The position numbers were made by a program, and so were the translations under genes. Shown one piece after another: positions 1-8,531 of a DNA stretch of 64,000 nucleotides. Where the stretch lies: NCBI GenBank assembly GCA_016711485.1, contig JADJSX010000006.1, positions 920,326-984,325 of the forward strand, in the 5' to 3' direction. The notes beneath the pieces are model-generated. The model had not been told where the DNA came from, made no database searches, and saw only the letters and a list, made by a program, of their open reading frames with translations. Origin of the DNA: Leptospiraceae bacterium (GTDB lineage Bacteria > Spirochaetota > Leptospiria > Leptospirales > Leptospiraceae). Position 1 is the first letter of the stretch, and each line of letters opens with the position of its first letter.

Positions 1-146
1 AATAACTCCTATAGAACATAATAATATAGCTTTATTCTGTCACTCCAGAAATTCTCCCGAGTAAAATTCAAATAAATTTCTAGATTTTCTGACAGAAATT
101 GTAAAAAATACTGTATGGAAAATGAGTTCTATTAGATAAAGAGAAT

Positions 147-827
147 ATGAATAGGCAAAACAATCTTAAAATTATCATTACCACTGTTATCGTTCTAGTA
201 ATTTCTGCTATAGCAGTTTTTACTGTTGTCAATTGGGCTGAAATTGTTAAAAAATTTCAAGGTGCCGCAGCCAAAACAGATGGGATAGAGAAACACGAAA
301 GAAATACCGTTCCTCCTGCCCAATCCAATACGGTAGCCGCAACAAACACGAATGAAGAATGGAAAGATACTATTCAGGCAAAGGATGATTCCAGAAAAAC
401 TCCAAATTCAATTACAGATCCAAACGACTCAAAACTTCTTGAAGACAAACCAAAATCGAAAACAAAGGATTCAGATATCTACGGACTGGAAGAACCTCCT
501 ACTTTAAAACCTAAAAAAATCTCGAATGATTTGTCCGCTAAGGATAAAGACCAGTATTCCCTTGGCAATGAAAGCGATACAGAAAATAAAAATATTTTTT
601 CACCCGAAAAAAAAGTACATCTAAAGAAAGGAAAAAGCCACAAACTAAAAAAATATAAAAGAAAGACTATAACACGCAAACAATCAGTAAAAGTAAAAAA
701 CTTAGATAAACGAGTTACTTTCCTCGAAAAAAAATTAGGATTAAAAAAACCAAAAACAACAGGAAAAGTTAGTTTAGAAAAAAGAATTTACAGATTAGAA
801 AAACTGGTAACAAAACAGAAGAAATAG
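147..827 (+). CDS. Lysine-rich protein with one N-terminal membrane segment, unknown function
   Basis: I do not recognise a family. A single hydrophobic segment at about residues 10-30 probably anchors the protein in the inner membrane. It is followed by a long, low-complexity region rich in Lys, Asn, Asp and Pro (about 35-175). The last ~45 residues contain two similar short leucine/lysine helices ('KRVTFLEKKLGLKK' and 'EKRIYRLEKLV') that look like short coiled-coil repeats. The start ATG follows AAAGAGA. The stop is two bases before the TTG of the next gene, so it is probably the first gene of a yggS-proC operon. High lysine and lack of domains make any role (envelope tethering, nucleic-acid contact) speculative. 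Confidence 0.7.
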   Translation: MNRQNNLKIIITTVIVLVISAIAVFTVVNWAEIVKKFQGAAAKTDGIEKHERNTVPPAQSNTVAATNTNEEWKDTIQAKDDSRKTPNSITDPNDSKLLEDKPKSKTKDSDIYGLEEPPTLKPKKISNDLSAKDKDQYSLGNESDTENKNIFSPEKKVHLKKGKSHKLKKYKRKTITRKQSVKVKNLDKRVTFLEKKLGLKKPKTTGKVSLEKRIYRLEKLVTKQKK

Positions 828-829
828 TC

Positions 830-1498
830 TTGATCTACGAAAACTATCAATTCATATTCGAACAGCTAAAAAAAATTCGCCCTGAAAATACTCCTAAATT
901 GATAGCGGTTTCTAAAAAACAGCCGCTATCAAAAATAATGGAAGCCTTGAATTCAGGCATTCAATCATTCGGAGAAAATCAAATCAAAGAAGGAATCGAA
1001 AAATTCGAAACCTTACAAAACACCTACCCTAAATTAGAACTACACCATATCGGTCCTGTTCAATCGGGAACTCTACGAAAGTTATTTGGTCTTTATTCAT
1101 TTACACATGGGGTTGGTAGTGAAAATAACTTAAACGAATTAGTAAAACAAGCAAACACACGTAAAGTTAACATTAAATATTTTTTACAAGTAAATCTTAG
1201 TTTAGAAGATTCCAAATCTGGTTTCGAAAGAGAAAATTTACTTAAAACAATTACATCAATAGCAAACTATAAATCTGATTATGCTGAGTTTTACGGTTTA
1301 ATGACCATGGGTCCATCCAATAGTGATTTATTGAGAACAAGAAATATTTTTAGAGAATTAAATCAAATTAGAAATGACCACTGCCCTACTAAAAAACTTT
1401 CTATGGGTATGTCGGGGGATTATTTAATCGCGGCAGAAGAAGGAAGTGATTATGTGCGTGTTGGCTCAGCCATTTTTGGAGATAGGATATTAAAATGA
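830..1498 (+). CDS. yggS: YggS/PLPBP family pyridoxal phosphate homeostasis protein
   Basis: Single-domain PLP-binding protein of the YggS/YBL036C family, which controls free PLP and amino-acid balance and has no known catalytic turnover. The family signatures are visible: 'LIAVSKKQP' carries the PLP lysine near residue 28, followed by 'FGENQIKEG', 'HHIGPVQSG', 'GLMTMGP' and the C-terminal 'LSMGMSGDYLIAAEEGSDYVRVGSAIFG' region that binds phosphate. At 222 aa the length is normal. The apparent start is TTG two bases after the previous stop. The end overlaps proC by ATGA, a pairing of yggS with proC that is common in bacteria and fits a shared role around amino-acid and PLP metabolism. Confidence 0.95.
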   Translation: MIYENYQFIFEQLKKIRPENTPKLIAVSKKQPLSKIMEALNSGIQSFGENQIKEGIEKFETLQNTYPKLELHHIGPVQSGTLRKLFGLYSFTHGVGSENNLNELVKQANTRKVNIKYFLQVNLSLEDSKSGFERENLLKTITSIANYKSDYAEFYGLMTMGPSNSDLLRTRNIFRELNQIRNDHCPTKKLSMGMSGDYLIAAEEGSDYVRVGSAIFGDRILK

Positions 1499-2256
1499 AA
1501 AAAATAGGAATCATAGGTTTGGGTAATATGGGTTATCCCATTTATAAATCCATTTCTAACGAGTTTACGATAACATGTTACGATCCATTTAGCAATCGAA
1601 CTGACATTGAATTTTCAGCAACTCTTTCGGACTTAGAAATAAAATCTGAAGTCATTATTGTTTGCGTAAAACCTGATAAAATTGCAGAGGTTTTGAAAAA
1701 ACTAACCTTACCCAAAAAAATTATCTCTATTGCTGCTGGAATTACCTTAAACAAACTAAAAGAGTTCTCACCACCAGATTCACAAATTGTGAGAATCATG
1801 CCGAATTTACCTCTTCAAATCAAAGAGGGCTGTATGGGATACATTGGAGATAAATCAATTTATCCAGACGTTAAATCTATTTTTGAGCAATTAGGTTTAT
1901 TAATTGAACTTTCCTCTGAAGATGCAATGGACGCATTCACAGGACTAGCAGGCTCCGGTCCTGCGTATGTTTTTAGTTTTATCCAAGCACTTGCAGAGGG
2001 TGGAGTTAAGTCCGGTTTATCGTATTCGGATGCCTTAAAACTAAGTTTACAAACAGTAAAAGGCAGTGCCATGCTATTGGAGGAAGAATTTAAGTCCAAG
2101 GACACACATCCAATGCTTATGCGAAATAAAGTTACTTCCGCTGGAGGTACTACTATTTACGGATTAGAAAAATTAGAAGAAAACAAATTTCACTTTGGGG
2201 TAATGAGTGCGGTCTTTGAAGCATTTAAGAGATCGAATGAATTGAGGGGCAAGTAA
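1495..2256 (+). CDS. proC: Pyrroline-5-carboxylate reductase
   Basis: Catalyses the last step of proline synthesis, NAD(P)H-dependent reduction of pyrroline-5-carboxylate. An N-terminal Rossmann motif 'IGIIGLGNMGYPI' is followed by 'VKPDKIAEVL' and 'RIMPNLPLQIKEG'. The C-terminal dimerisation/active-site region 'TGLAGSGPAYVFSFIQALAEGG' and 'MRNKVTSAGGTTIYGLEKLE' are the ProC signature. The 253-aa length is usual. The ATG overlaps the yggS stop (ATGA), so it is translationally coupled. No terminator is evident before the oppositely oriented tRNA. Confidence 0.96.
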   Translation: MKKIGIIGLGNMGYPIYKSISNEFTITCYDPFSNRTDIEFSATLSDLEIKSEVIIVCVKPDKIAEVLKKLTLPKKIISIAAGITLNKLKEFSPPDSQIVRIMPNLPLQIKEGCMGYIGDKSIYPDVKSIFEQLGLLIELSSEDAMDAFTGLAGSGPAYVFSFIQALAEGGVKSGLSYSDALKLSLQTVKGSAMLLEEEFKSKDTHPMLMRNKVTSAGGTTIYGLEKLEENKFHFGVMSAVFEAFKRSNELRGK

Positions 2257-2273
2257 GTTTAAAGAAAAATAAA

Positions 2274-2346
2274 TGGCGCGGACAGGATTCGAACCTGTGA
2301 CCTTTGGGTTATGAGCCCAACGAGCTGCCAGCTGCTCCACCGCGCG
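2274..2346 (-). tRNA. tRNA-fMet (anticodon CAT), initiator type
   Basis: The reverse complement folds as a 73-nt tRNA. Acceptor arms are CGCGCGG and CCGCGCC, the D stem is GAGC/GCTC, the anticodon stem-loop is TTGGG-CTCATAA-CCCAA, and the T arm is ACAGG-TTCGAAT-CCTGT. Two initiator hallmarks are visible: the first acceptor pair is unpaired (C1 against C72), and three G:C pairs close the anticodon loop. The discriminator base is A73. The 3' CCA is not encoded (the next bases read TTT), so it must be added by CCA nucleotidyltransferase. Confidence 0.95.
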
Positions 2347-2500
2347 ATATATATGTCACTTTACTGACGGCTACTTGCATGTCAAATAATAATTGAACTT
2401 TTTATTCAAATTTTGTTTTTTTAATATTTAATAATTATGTTGTTGTAGTTTAAGTAAGTATATATAGTATTTGTGCAAAATTAGTATGAGGTAAAGAAAA

Positions 2501-3571
2501 TTGAGTAAGAAAAAAGAAGATTCAGGTGCCTTCGAGCAACTAGAACATTACGAGAAAAAAATCTACGACCAAAAACAATTATTAGAAATTAGTAAAGCTT
2601 TAAACTCTACTTTAGACTACAATTATCTAATAGACGCTATTCTAAATATATGCCTAGCTCAACTACAGACTCTAAATGCAGCTATCTACCTCGCTCCAGA
2701 TGTAGACTCTGATCATTTTACGTTAGACGCAAGCCATAAAGGTTTTGATATTTCCGAGAAAGATACAGATATGAAAATCATGATTGATTCTCCTCTAGTT
2801 CAAAACTTCGAGGAAAAACCGAAAGCGATGACCATACGCCAGCTCATGGATAATGGATTGAGTGAAGATGAATATTTTAAATATTTCAAAAACCTAGGTG
2901 CAGAAATAATTATCCCTTTAAACGCTAAAGGTAAAGTTAACGGTTTACTCGTATTAGGCGAAAAAATGACTATGAGTGACTTTCTTGAGAATGAAAAAGA
3001 TTTTTTAACCATCCTTGCAAGTTTGGCGGGAGTAGCAGTTGAAAATTCCAGATTATACGAATTAGCCACTGTTGATATGATGACCCAGCTAAAAATCCAC
3101 CACTACTTCCAATCTAAATTGCGTGAAGAAATGGATCGTTGCAGAAAGAAAGGGACAAAACTCGCATTACTCTTTACTGACGTTGATAAATTTAAAGTTT
3201 TCAATGATACACATGGACACCAAGCGGGAGATGTAGTATTAATTGAAGTAGCAAAAAAATTAATATCGTGTGCGCGTAAGAATGATATACCCGCTCGATA
3301 TGGTGGGGAAGAATTTTGTGTGGTGATGCCAGGAGCCGACTTACAAGAAGGATATGAGATGGGAGAAAAAATTCGCAAAGCTGTAGAAGCACAGATAGTC
3401 GAAAATCCGAACGGAGGAGATCCTTTAAGAGTTACAATTAGTGTTGGAGTTACAGAGTTTATGCCAAATGACAAAAACAATAAAGAACTTATTGAACGAG
3501 CAGATAAAGCACTTTACCAAGCTAAACATGGAGGAAGAAACCAAACCGTCGTTTATAAAATACCTTCTTAA
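2501..3571 (+). CDS. GAF domain diguanylate cyclase
   Basis: Predicted cytoplasmic enzyme making cyclic di-GMP from two GTP. A short N-terminal helix precedes a GAF sensor domain at about residues 30-185. A GGDEF domain then spans about 190-350. The active site is GGEEF, in 'ARYGGEEFCVVMPG', so it should be catalytic. An inhibitory I-site RxxD (R-K-N-D) sits five residues before it, indicating product feedback. Metal-binding 'FTDVDKFKVFNDTHGHQAGD' is intact. Translation appears to start at TTG 2501, preceded by GAGGTAAAG. It is followed after two bases by the retropepsin-like gene, and a strong hairpin lies just downstream of its stop. Confidence 0.93.
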   Translation: MSKKKEDSGAFEQLEHYEKKIYDQKQLLEISKALNSTLDYNYLIDAILNICLAQLQTLNAAIYLAPDVDSDHFTLDASHKGFDISEKDTDMKIMIDSPLVQNFEEKPKAMTIRQLMDNGLSEDEYFKYFKNLGAEIIIPLNAKGKVNGLLVLGEKMTMSDFLENEKDFLTILASLAGVAVENSRLYELATVDMMTQLKIHHYFQSKLREEMDRCRKKGTKLALLFTDVDKFKVFNDTHGHQAGDVVLIEVAKKLISCARKNDIPARYGGEEFCVVMPGADLQEGYEMGEKIRKAVEAQIVENPNGGDPLRVTISVGVTEFMPNDKNNKELIERADKALYQAKHGGRNQTVVYKIPS

Positions 3572-3573
3572 TT

Positions 3574-4551
3574 TTGAAAATACCCTCAATAATTTTTCAA
3601 AATAACCATAGGTTTTCCCTTTTTAAAACCTATGGTTATTTTCCCTACATATTAAAAATATTAATCTACTCATTATTTATTTTTTCACTTTCTACATTCT
3701 GCAAGTCTACCAATACAAATCTTATTTTAGAATCGAATCTTGATTATTATACGTTAGAAATAAAAAAAGCTGAGATGAATCCCAGAATTCCATTACTGGT
3801 AAGTCATTCGAATCAAAATAAAAAAGAAAAATTGAATTTTATTATCGACACTGGTTCGAACATATCTCTTATTCGGGAAAATTTATTTATGACAAATGGA
3901 ACTCCAAAAAAAATCCAATTAAAGTCTCTATCAGGTCAAATGGAAAAAGAAATTATTGAATTAAAATTAAACCTATTCGATGAACAGGAGAAACTAATTT
4001 TTGAAAATTCTATTTTTCATTCTTTGTCTATGGATTCAAAATTTAATTTTGATGGAATCATCGGAAATAATATTCTAGAAAAATTCGATCTATTTTTAGA
4101 ATTACCTGAAAATATTTTTTTAATTAAACAAAAACAAAATAAGATATATTTAAAAGATTTTAATAAAATCAATTTTGAATTAATTGAAGGACATATTGTA
4201 CTTCCAATAAAATTAAACCATTTCCAGTGCAAATTCATTCTGGATACAGGAGCTGGTCTATCCTACCTTAATTCTAAAAAAGCCAAGGATTTAAACTTAA
4301 ATATTGGCGGAAACGCTAGTTTTATAGACCTATCGGGAGCACTGAAAGAAACCATTTATCATACTGGAGAAAATCTTTGTGTAGATGAAAATATCTGTCA
4401 AAAAAAGATAGATTTATTGTCCGGAAATTCAATGGAAGATTTTCTTTCGGAAGACGGCGATTTAGATGGAATATTAGGAGTCAACTGGATTGACAAATAT
4501 TCGATTCTAATTGACTATCAAAATAAGATTCTATATATTAAACAGAGATAA
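3574..4551 (+). CDS. Retropepsin-like aspartic protease, probable lipoprotein
   Basis: Two aspartic-protease half sites are visible, 'FIIDTGSN' (about residue 90) and 'FILDTGAG' (about residue 220), each followed by a downstream hydrophobic Gly motif ('FDGIIGNNIL' and 'DGILGVNW'). This is a two-domain, pepsin-like arrangement built from retropepsin units (aspartyl_protease_2 type). The N-terminus has a hydrophobic stretch ending in 'SLSTFCKS', a plausible spirochaete lipobox, so the enzyme is probably tethered in the periplasm. The only standard in-frame start before that signal is TTG 3574, with no clear Shine-Dalgarno. Reading from it crosses a perfect 18-bp hairpin at 3599-3642. The 3' end overlaps or abuts mnmA. 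Confidence 0.8.
   Translation: MKIPSIIFQNNHRFSLFKTYGYFPYILKILIYSLFIFSLSTFCKSTNTNLILESNLDYYTLEIKKAEMNPRIPLLVSHSNQNKKEKLNFIIDTGSNISLIRENLFMTNGTPKKIQLKSLSGQMEKEIIELKLNLFDEQEKLIFENSIFHSLSMDSKFNFDGIIGNNILEKFDLFLELPENIFLIKQKQNKIYLKDFNKINFELIEGHIVLPIKLNHFQCKFILDTGAGLSYLNSKKAKDLNLNIGGNASFIDLSGALKETIYHTGENLCVDENICQKKIDLLSGNSMEDFLSEDGDLDGILGVNWIDKYSILIDYQNKILYIKQR
3599..3642 (+). terminator. Perfect 18-bp hairpin inside the start of the protease ORF
   Basis: Arms 3599-3616 and 3625-3642 pair without mismatch around an 8-nt CCCTTTTT-type loop. The sequence is AT-rich at the base with a central AACCATAGG. It lies 28 bp after the cyclase stop. It could terminate the cyclase transcript, attenuate the downstream gene, or block its translation start. 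A short pyrimidine run follows but not a classic T-tract. Confidence 0.6.
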
Positions 4552-4555
4552 AATC

Positions 4556-5707
4556 ATGAAAAAGGAAAAGATCATAGTTGCAATGAGTGGCGGAGTTGAT
4601 AGTGCGGTTACTGCCGGTTTACTAATAGAGCAAGGTTTTGAAGTAATTGGAGTAAACATTAAAACTTGGGAATACGAAGCACCAACCTGCGATACAACTA
4701 AAAAATCTTGCTGTTCACCGGAAGATATCCGAGACGCACATGATGTTGGATTAAGTTTTAATATTCCTTTTTATGTAGTTAAAATGGAAAAAATCTTCGG
4801 AGACAAAGTAATAGATAGGTTTATTAGTGACTACCAAAATGGTATGACTCCTAACCCATGTGTGGAGTGCAATACATTCGTAAAATTCGGAGCATTATTC
4901 GAAAAAGCGAAAGCACTTGGTATAAATAAAATTGCAACTGGTCACTATGCAAATATTTTCAAAACCGAAAATGGACGATATGCGATAGCCAATGGCGTAG
5001 ACACAAAAAAAAACCAAGCTTACTATTTATACGGTCTTTCCCAAGAAAATTTAATGAATACTATTTTTCCTTTGGGCAATATGGAAAAAAAAGAAGTTAG
5101 AGAACATGCGAGACGATTTGGATTAGCCATTGCAGAAAAAGCAGAGTCACAAGAAATTTGTTTTATTCCTGAAAATGATTACAGAAGTTTTCTGAAAAAA
5201 AGGAACATAGACTTTACTCCCGGATTTTTCAAATTAGCAAATGGTTCCATTGTAGGAAAACATTCTGGCAAAGAAGGATTTACTATCGGTCAAAGAAAAG
5301 GTTTAGGTGTATCTTGGAAAACTCCGCTTTACGTTGTATCCATTGAAGATGATGGAACGGTCATCTTAGGCGAAGAAGTGGAAACCACTTGTGAGGAATT
5401 CAGTGTAATAGATTTGAACTACCAAGGAATGGATCCTTTAAAAGAAGGAGAAAGTCTAACTTGTAAAGTTCAAATTCGATATAGACACAAACCAGTACTA
5501 TGTGAAATTCAAAATAGAAATGGGAAAATTCTTGTTCAACCTAAAGAAATTTTACAAAGTGTAACTCCTGGCCAGTCATCTATTTTTTATCCGGTTAATG
5601 ATAATTATCTTTTACTAGGTGGAATTATCGAAAAAGGAAGCATTAAACATAAAATACTTACTGCTTCTTTGCAGTTAAATCACGAAGTTGCAAGCCTATC
5701 AATATAG
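4556..5707 (+). CDS. mnmA: tRNA-specific 2-thiouridylase
   Basis: MnmA activates and thiolates U34 of tRNA-Glu, -Gln and -Lys using ATP and persulfide from a cysteine desulfurase. The PP-loop 'AMSGGVDSAV' lies at the N-terminus. The catalytic cysteines are visible in 'NPCVECN' and 'SQEICFIP'. The tRNA-binding 'ATGHYA' and 'FTIGQRKGLGV' motifs and C-terminal beta barrel 'YPVNDNYLLLGG' are intact. I chose ATG 4556 ('MKKEKIIV'), which follows AGAGATAAAATC. An upstream in-frame start at 4511 would add 15 residues overlapping the protease gene and unlike the family. Resulting length is 383 aa, close to normal. Confidence 0.95.
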   Translation: MKKEKIIVAMSGGVDSAVTAGLLIEQGFEVIGVNIKTWEYEAPTCDTTKKSCCSPEDIRDAHDVGLSFNIPFYVVKMEKIFGDKVIDRFISDYQNGMTPNPCVECNTFVKFGALFEKAKALGINKIATGHYANIFKTENGRYAIANGVDTKKNQAYYLYGLSQENLMNTIFPLGNMEKKEVREHARRFGLAIAEKAESQEICFIPENDYRSFLKKRNIDFTPGFFKLANGSIVGKHSGKEGFTIGQRKGLGVSWKTPLYVVSIEDDGTVILGEEVETTCEEFSVIDLNYQGMDPLKEGESLTCKVQIRYRHKPVLCEIQNRNGKILVQPKEILQSVTPGQSSIFYPVNDNYLLLGGIIEKGSIKHKILTASLQLNHEVASLSI

Positions 5708-5800
5708 TTGAATGAAACAATCAGTTTACGTGCATTTAAATACTGCCTTGGAAGATATGACAAACTATAATATTCAATTTATAAAAGAACAAGGAACCTA

Positions 5801-5829
5801 CTCTGAGTCTCTATGACTCTGTGGCTAAT
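5801..5829. repeat. Short dispersed repeat of CTCTGAGTCTC...CTCTGTGGC type
   Basis: A 28-29 nt tract (CTCTGAGTCTC, about six variable bases, CTCTGTGGCTAAT) recurs with a few changes at 22839-22866. Both copies are intergenic, upstream of a plus-strand gene. The function is unknown. Confidence 0.55.
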
Positions 5830-5840
5830 TAAAAACAACA

Positions 5841-8084
5841 ATGAGTAAAATAAAAGGTAAAACCATATTAATCATTGGTGGTGGATTATTACAATTACCT
5901 GTAATCGAAACTGCTAAATCTATGAAATTAAAAGTTGTCGTCGCTGATATGAACCCTGAATCTCCAGGTTTTAAAATTGCGGACGAGAAAATTATTATGA
6001 GCACAAAAGATATCGAAGGAATGGTACGTGAGGCGAAACGGTTTTCAGAAAAAGAACCAGTACATGCTGTCCTAACGGCAGGAACGGATGCAAGTATGAC
6101 AGTTGCGGCAGTAGCAAACGCATTAGGTCTTCCAGGAATTCGGTACATTGATGCTGAAGCCGCTTCCAACAAAGTAAAGATGCGAAAACGTTTAAAAGAA
6201 CATAATGTACCAATTCCAGACTTCGCTCCTGTATGGACCATTCAAGATGCAAGAGACGCTCTGGATACTCTCAAGTTTCCCCTTGTAATTAAACCTTCTG
6301 ATAACATGGGAGCAAGAGGAGTAATAAAAGTAAATAATCGAGATGAATTGCATGCCGCCTTTAAACATGCTAAAAAGTATTCTCCTACGGGAGAAGTGAT
6401 ACTAGAAGAATTTATGCCCGGCCCAGAAGTATCTGTAGATGCTTTAAGTTGGAATGGTAATATTAAAATGACTGGTATTGCTGATAGGATTATTGAGCGA
6501 GAACCCTATTTTATTGAAGTCGGTCATAATATGCCATCTCGTTTTTCTAAAGAGATTTTAGACGAAGTTGAAGATGTAATGAAAAGAGGTATGCGGGCAC
6601 TTGGTATTACCCTCGGAGCTGGAAAGGGTGATATAAAGATTACCCCCAACGGAGTAAAAGTAGGAGAAATTGCAGCTAGGCTTTCGGGCGGTTTTATGTC
6701 TGCCTATACTTATCCACTTTCTACAGGTGTTAATTTGTATCGTGGCGCCATATTAATTGCATTCGGAGAGGAACCTGACGATCTCGAACCCAAACTAAAT
6801 TTAGTATCTATTGAACGTTCTTTAATTGCATCTCCAGGAAAAATCGTATCCATTTCAGGAGTTGAAGAAGCCAAAGAAATTGAAGGGGTAAATGAAATTT
6901 TCCTCCAATCAAAAGTGGGAGATATTATTACAGATCCAACAAATAATATCGAAAAATCAGGACACATAATCATTACGGCAGATACATTACAAAATGCAGA
7001 AAAAATTTTCGAAGAGGCCAAAACTATTATTCATTTTGAGTCTGATAGTTATTATTCTCTAACAGAAAAAAGTATTAATCAAACCGCACGGAATAAATTT
7101 GGCAAAGAAATTTGTTGGGTTTGTAAAGTTTGCGATGGAACTGATTGTGCATCCGGTGTACCGGGAATGGGTGGTGTAGGAAGAATGGAAACATTCAAGG
7201 ATAATTCAATTGCTCTTGGAGAATATAAAATTTTACCTCGATATATAAGGGAAAGTGTTGATCCCAAACTACAATGGGACTTTTTTGGAAAAAAATTTAC
7301 AACCCCAATGATGGCAGCTCCTATGACAGGAGCAACGACTAATATGAATAATGCGATGGAAGAATACCAATATTCTATTGCAGTATTAAAAGGTTGTCTT
7401 GAATCAGGTAGTATCGCTTGGCTTGGAGATGGTGCGACCCCTGATAAATATATTATGATGTTAGATGCGATAAAAAAAGTAGACGGTCACGGAATACTTA
7501 TTTGCAAACCTCGTGCAGATGAAAAATTATTAGAAGAGCGATTTCAAGAAGCAGAGAGACAAAGTATATTTTCGCTCGGAATGGACATTGATGCATTTAA
7601 CTTCAAAACAATGATTTTGAAAAATCAGCAATCACCAAGTCGTGGCCTGAAAGAACTCTCTCGCATAAGAAGTTATACCAAACTTCCTTTTATTGTAAAA
7701 GGAATTATGACTCCAGAAGATGCATTGCTTGCTTTAGATGCAGGAGCAAACGCAATCGTTGTTTCAAATCATGGCGGGCGAGTATTAGATGATATGCCAG
7801 GTACGGCGAGAGTTCTTGGAAAAATAGCAGAAGCCATAAAAGAAAAAATACCAGTTTTGGTCGACGGAGGAATTAGAAGTGGAATGGACATTTTCAAAAT
7901 GATTGCAATTGGAGCTAAGGCAGTACTTGTAGGAAGACCAATTGCTATATCTGCCGTGGGGGGGGACTCTGCTGGCGTAAAATATTTAATTAACCAATAT
8001 TCCTCTGAATTAAAAAATACAATGAATATCACAGGTGCAGAGACACTAGCAAACATTGATTCTACTATGCTTTTACGTAAGTAA
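5841..8084 (+). CDS. Fusion of ATP-grasp domain and FMN-dependent alpha-hydroxy-acid dehydrogenase-like domain
   Basis: Residues 1-~400 form a carbamoyl-phosphate-synthase/PurK-like ATP-grasp ligase: nucleotide-binding 'ILIIGGGLLQLPVIETAK', then 'PLVIKPSDNMGARGV', 'LEEFMPGPEVSVD' and 'VGEIAARLSGG'. Residues ~425-747 form a TIM-barrel FMN enzyme of the lactate oxidase/IPP isomerase type, with 'TTPMMAAPMTGATT', 'LPFIVKGIMTPEDALLALDAGANAIVVSNHGGR' region and 'VDGGIRSGMDIFKMIAIGAKAVLVGRP' region. A Cys motif 'WVCKVCDGTDC' at the junction is typical of the stand-alone clostridial and spirochaete FMN proteins. The substrate is unknown; a coupled ligation and oxidation is an inference. Start ATG 5841; no obvious operon partner. 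Confidence 0.87.
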   Translation: MSKIKGKTILIIGGGLLQLPVIETAKSMKLKVVVADMNPESPGFKIADEKIIMSTKDIEGMVREAKRFSEKEPVHAVLTAGTDASMTVAAVANALGLPGIRYIDAEAASNKVKMRKRLKEHNVPIPDFAPVWTIQDARDALDTLKFPLVIKPSDNMGARGVIKVNNRDELHAAFKHAKKYSPTGEVILEEFMPGPEVSVDALSWNGNIKMTGIADRIIEREPYFIEVGHNMPSRFSKEILDEVEDVMKRGMRALGITLGAGKGDIKITPNGVKVGEIAARLSGGFMSAYTYPLSTGVNLYRGAILIAFGEEPDDLEPKLNLVSIERSLIASPGKIVSISGVEEAKEIEGVNEIFLQSKVGDIITDPTNNIEKSGHIIITADTLQNAEKIFEEAKTIIHFESDSYYSLTEKSINQTARNKFGKEICWVCKVCDGTDCASGVPGMGGVGRMETFKDNSIALGEYKILPRYIRESVDPKLQWDFFGKKFTTPMMAAPMTGATTNMNNAMEEYQYSIAVLKGCLESGSIAWLGDGATPDKYIMMLDAIKKVDGHGILICKPRADEKLLEERFQEAERQSIFSLGMDIDAFNFKTMILKNQQSPSRGLKELSRIRSYTKLPFIVKGIMTPEDALLALDAGANAIVVSNHGGRVLDDMPGTARVLGKIAEAIKEKIPVLVDGGIRSGMDIFKMIAIGAKAVLVGRPIAISAVGGDSAGVKYLINQYSSELKNTMNITGAETLANIDSTMLLRK

Positions 8085-8169
8085 GGAAGCAGATAAGGAC
8101 TAAATTTGGCTTGACGAAAAGGCAATCAGTAAGCGCAATGGAATAAAATTTCGGAATGAGGTAATTTCC

Positions 8170-8442
8170 ATGGAAAAAGAGATAAAAGACGCATTAAATT
8201 TTGTAATCGGTGCTGCAACTACAGTTAAAACTGAAACAGAAAAATTAATTGCAGGATTAGATACTGAATTTAAAAAATTAGCTGATAAAGGTGCTGCGGA
8301 TAACAGCGAAACAGCTATGAACGTCAGAAAATATACTGATGAGGCATTCAAAGAAGTTGAGAAAGTTCTAAATGATGCAAAAGCAAAATTTGAAGAAGCA
8401 AAAACTCAAGTTAAAAATTTAGTGCCAGAAAACAAAGCTTAA
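8170..8442 (+). CDS. Phasin-like helical protein
   Basis: A 90-aa, almost wholly alpha-helical, Ala/Lys/Glu-rich protein with the look of short phasins (PhaI/PhaF N-terminal type). Those coat polyhydroxyalkanoate granules or act as coiled-coil adaptors. No catalytic motif is present. It has a strong ribosome site (GAGGTAATTCC before ATG) and its own terminator, suggesting a monocistronic, well-expressed gene. Family assignment rests on composition and length; a generic coiled-coil protein is the alternative. Confidence 0.75.
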   Translation: MEKEIKDALNFVIGAATTVKTETEKLIAGLDTEFKKLADKGAADNSETAMNVRKYTDEAFKEVEKVLNDAKAKFEEAKTQVKNLVPENKA

Positions 8443-8463
8443 TCATATATAAGCTAACCAATT

Positions 8464-8500
8464 ACCCACTACCAAATTCAAATCTGGTCGTGGGTTTTTT
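8464..8500 (+). terminator. Rho-independent terminator after the phasin-like gene
   Basis: ACCCACTACCA pairs with TGGTCGTGGGT (one T-G wobble) around a 9-10 nt loop and is followed by TTTTTTAT. It lies 22 bp past the stop at 8442. Confidence 0.9.
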
Positions 8501-8531
8501 ATGTACTGAGTAACTGTTATGTATTTTTATT

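Noticed and set aside
4511..4555. Upstream start for mnmA adding 15 residues
   Set aside because: The added residues overlap the protease gene and are unlike MnmA; ATG 4556 gives the standard N-terminus.
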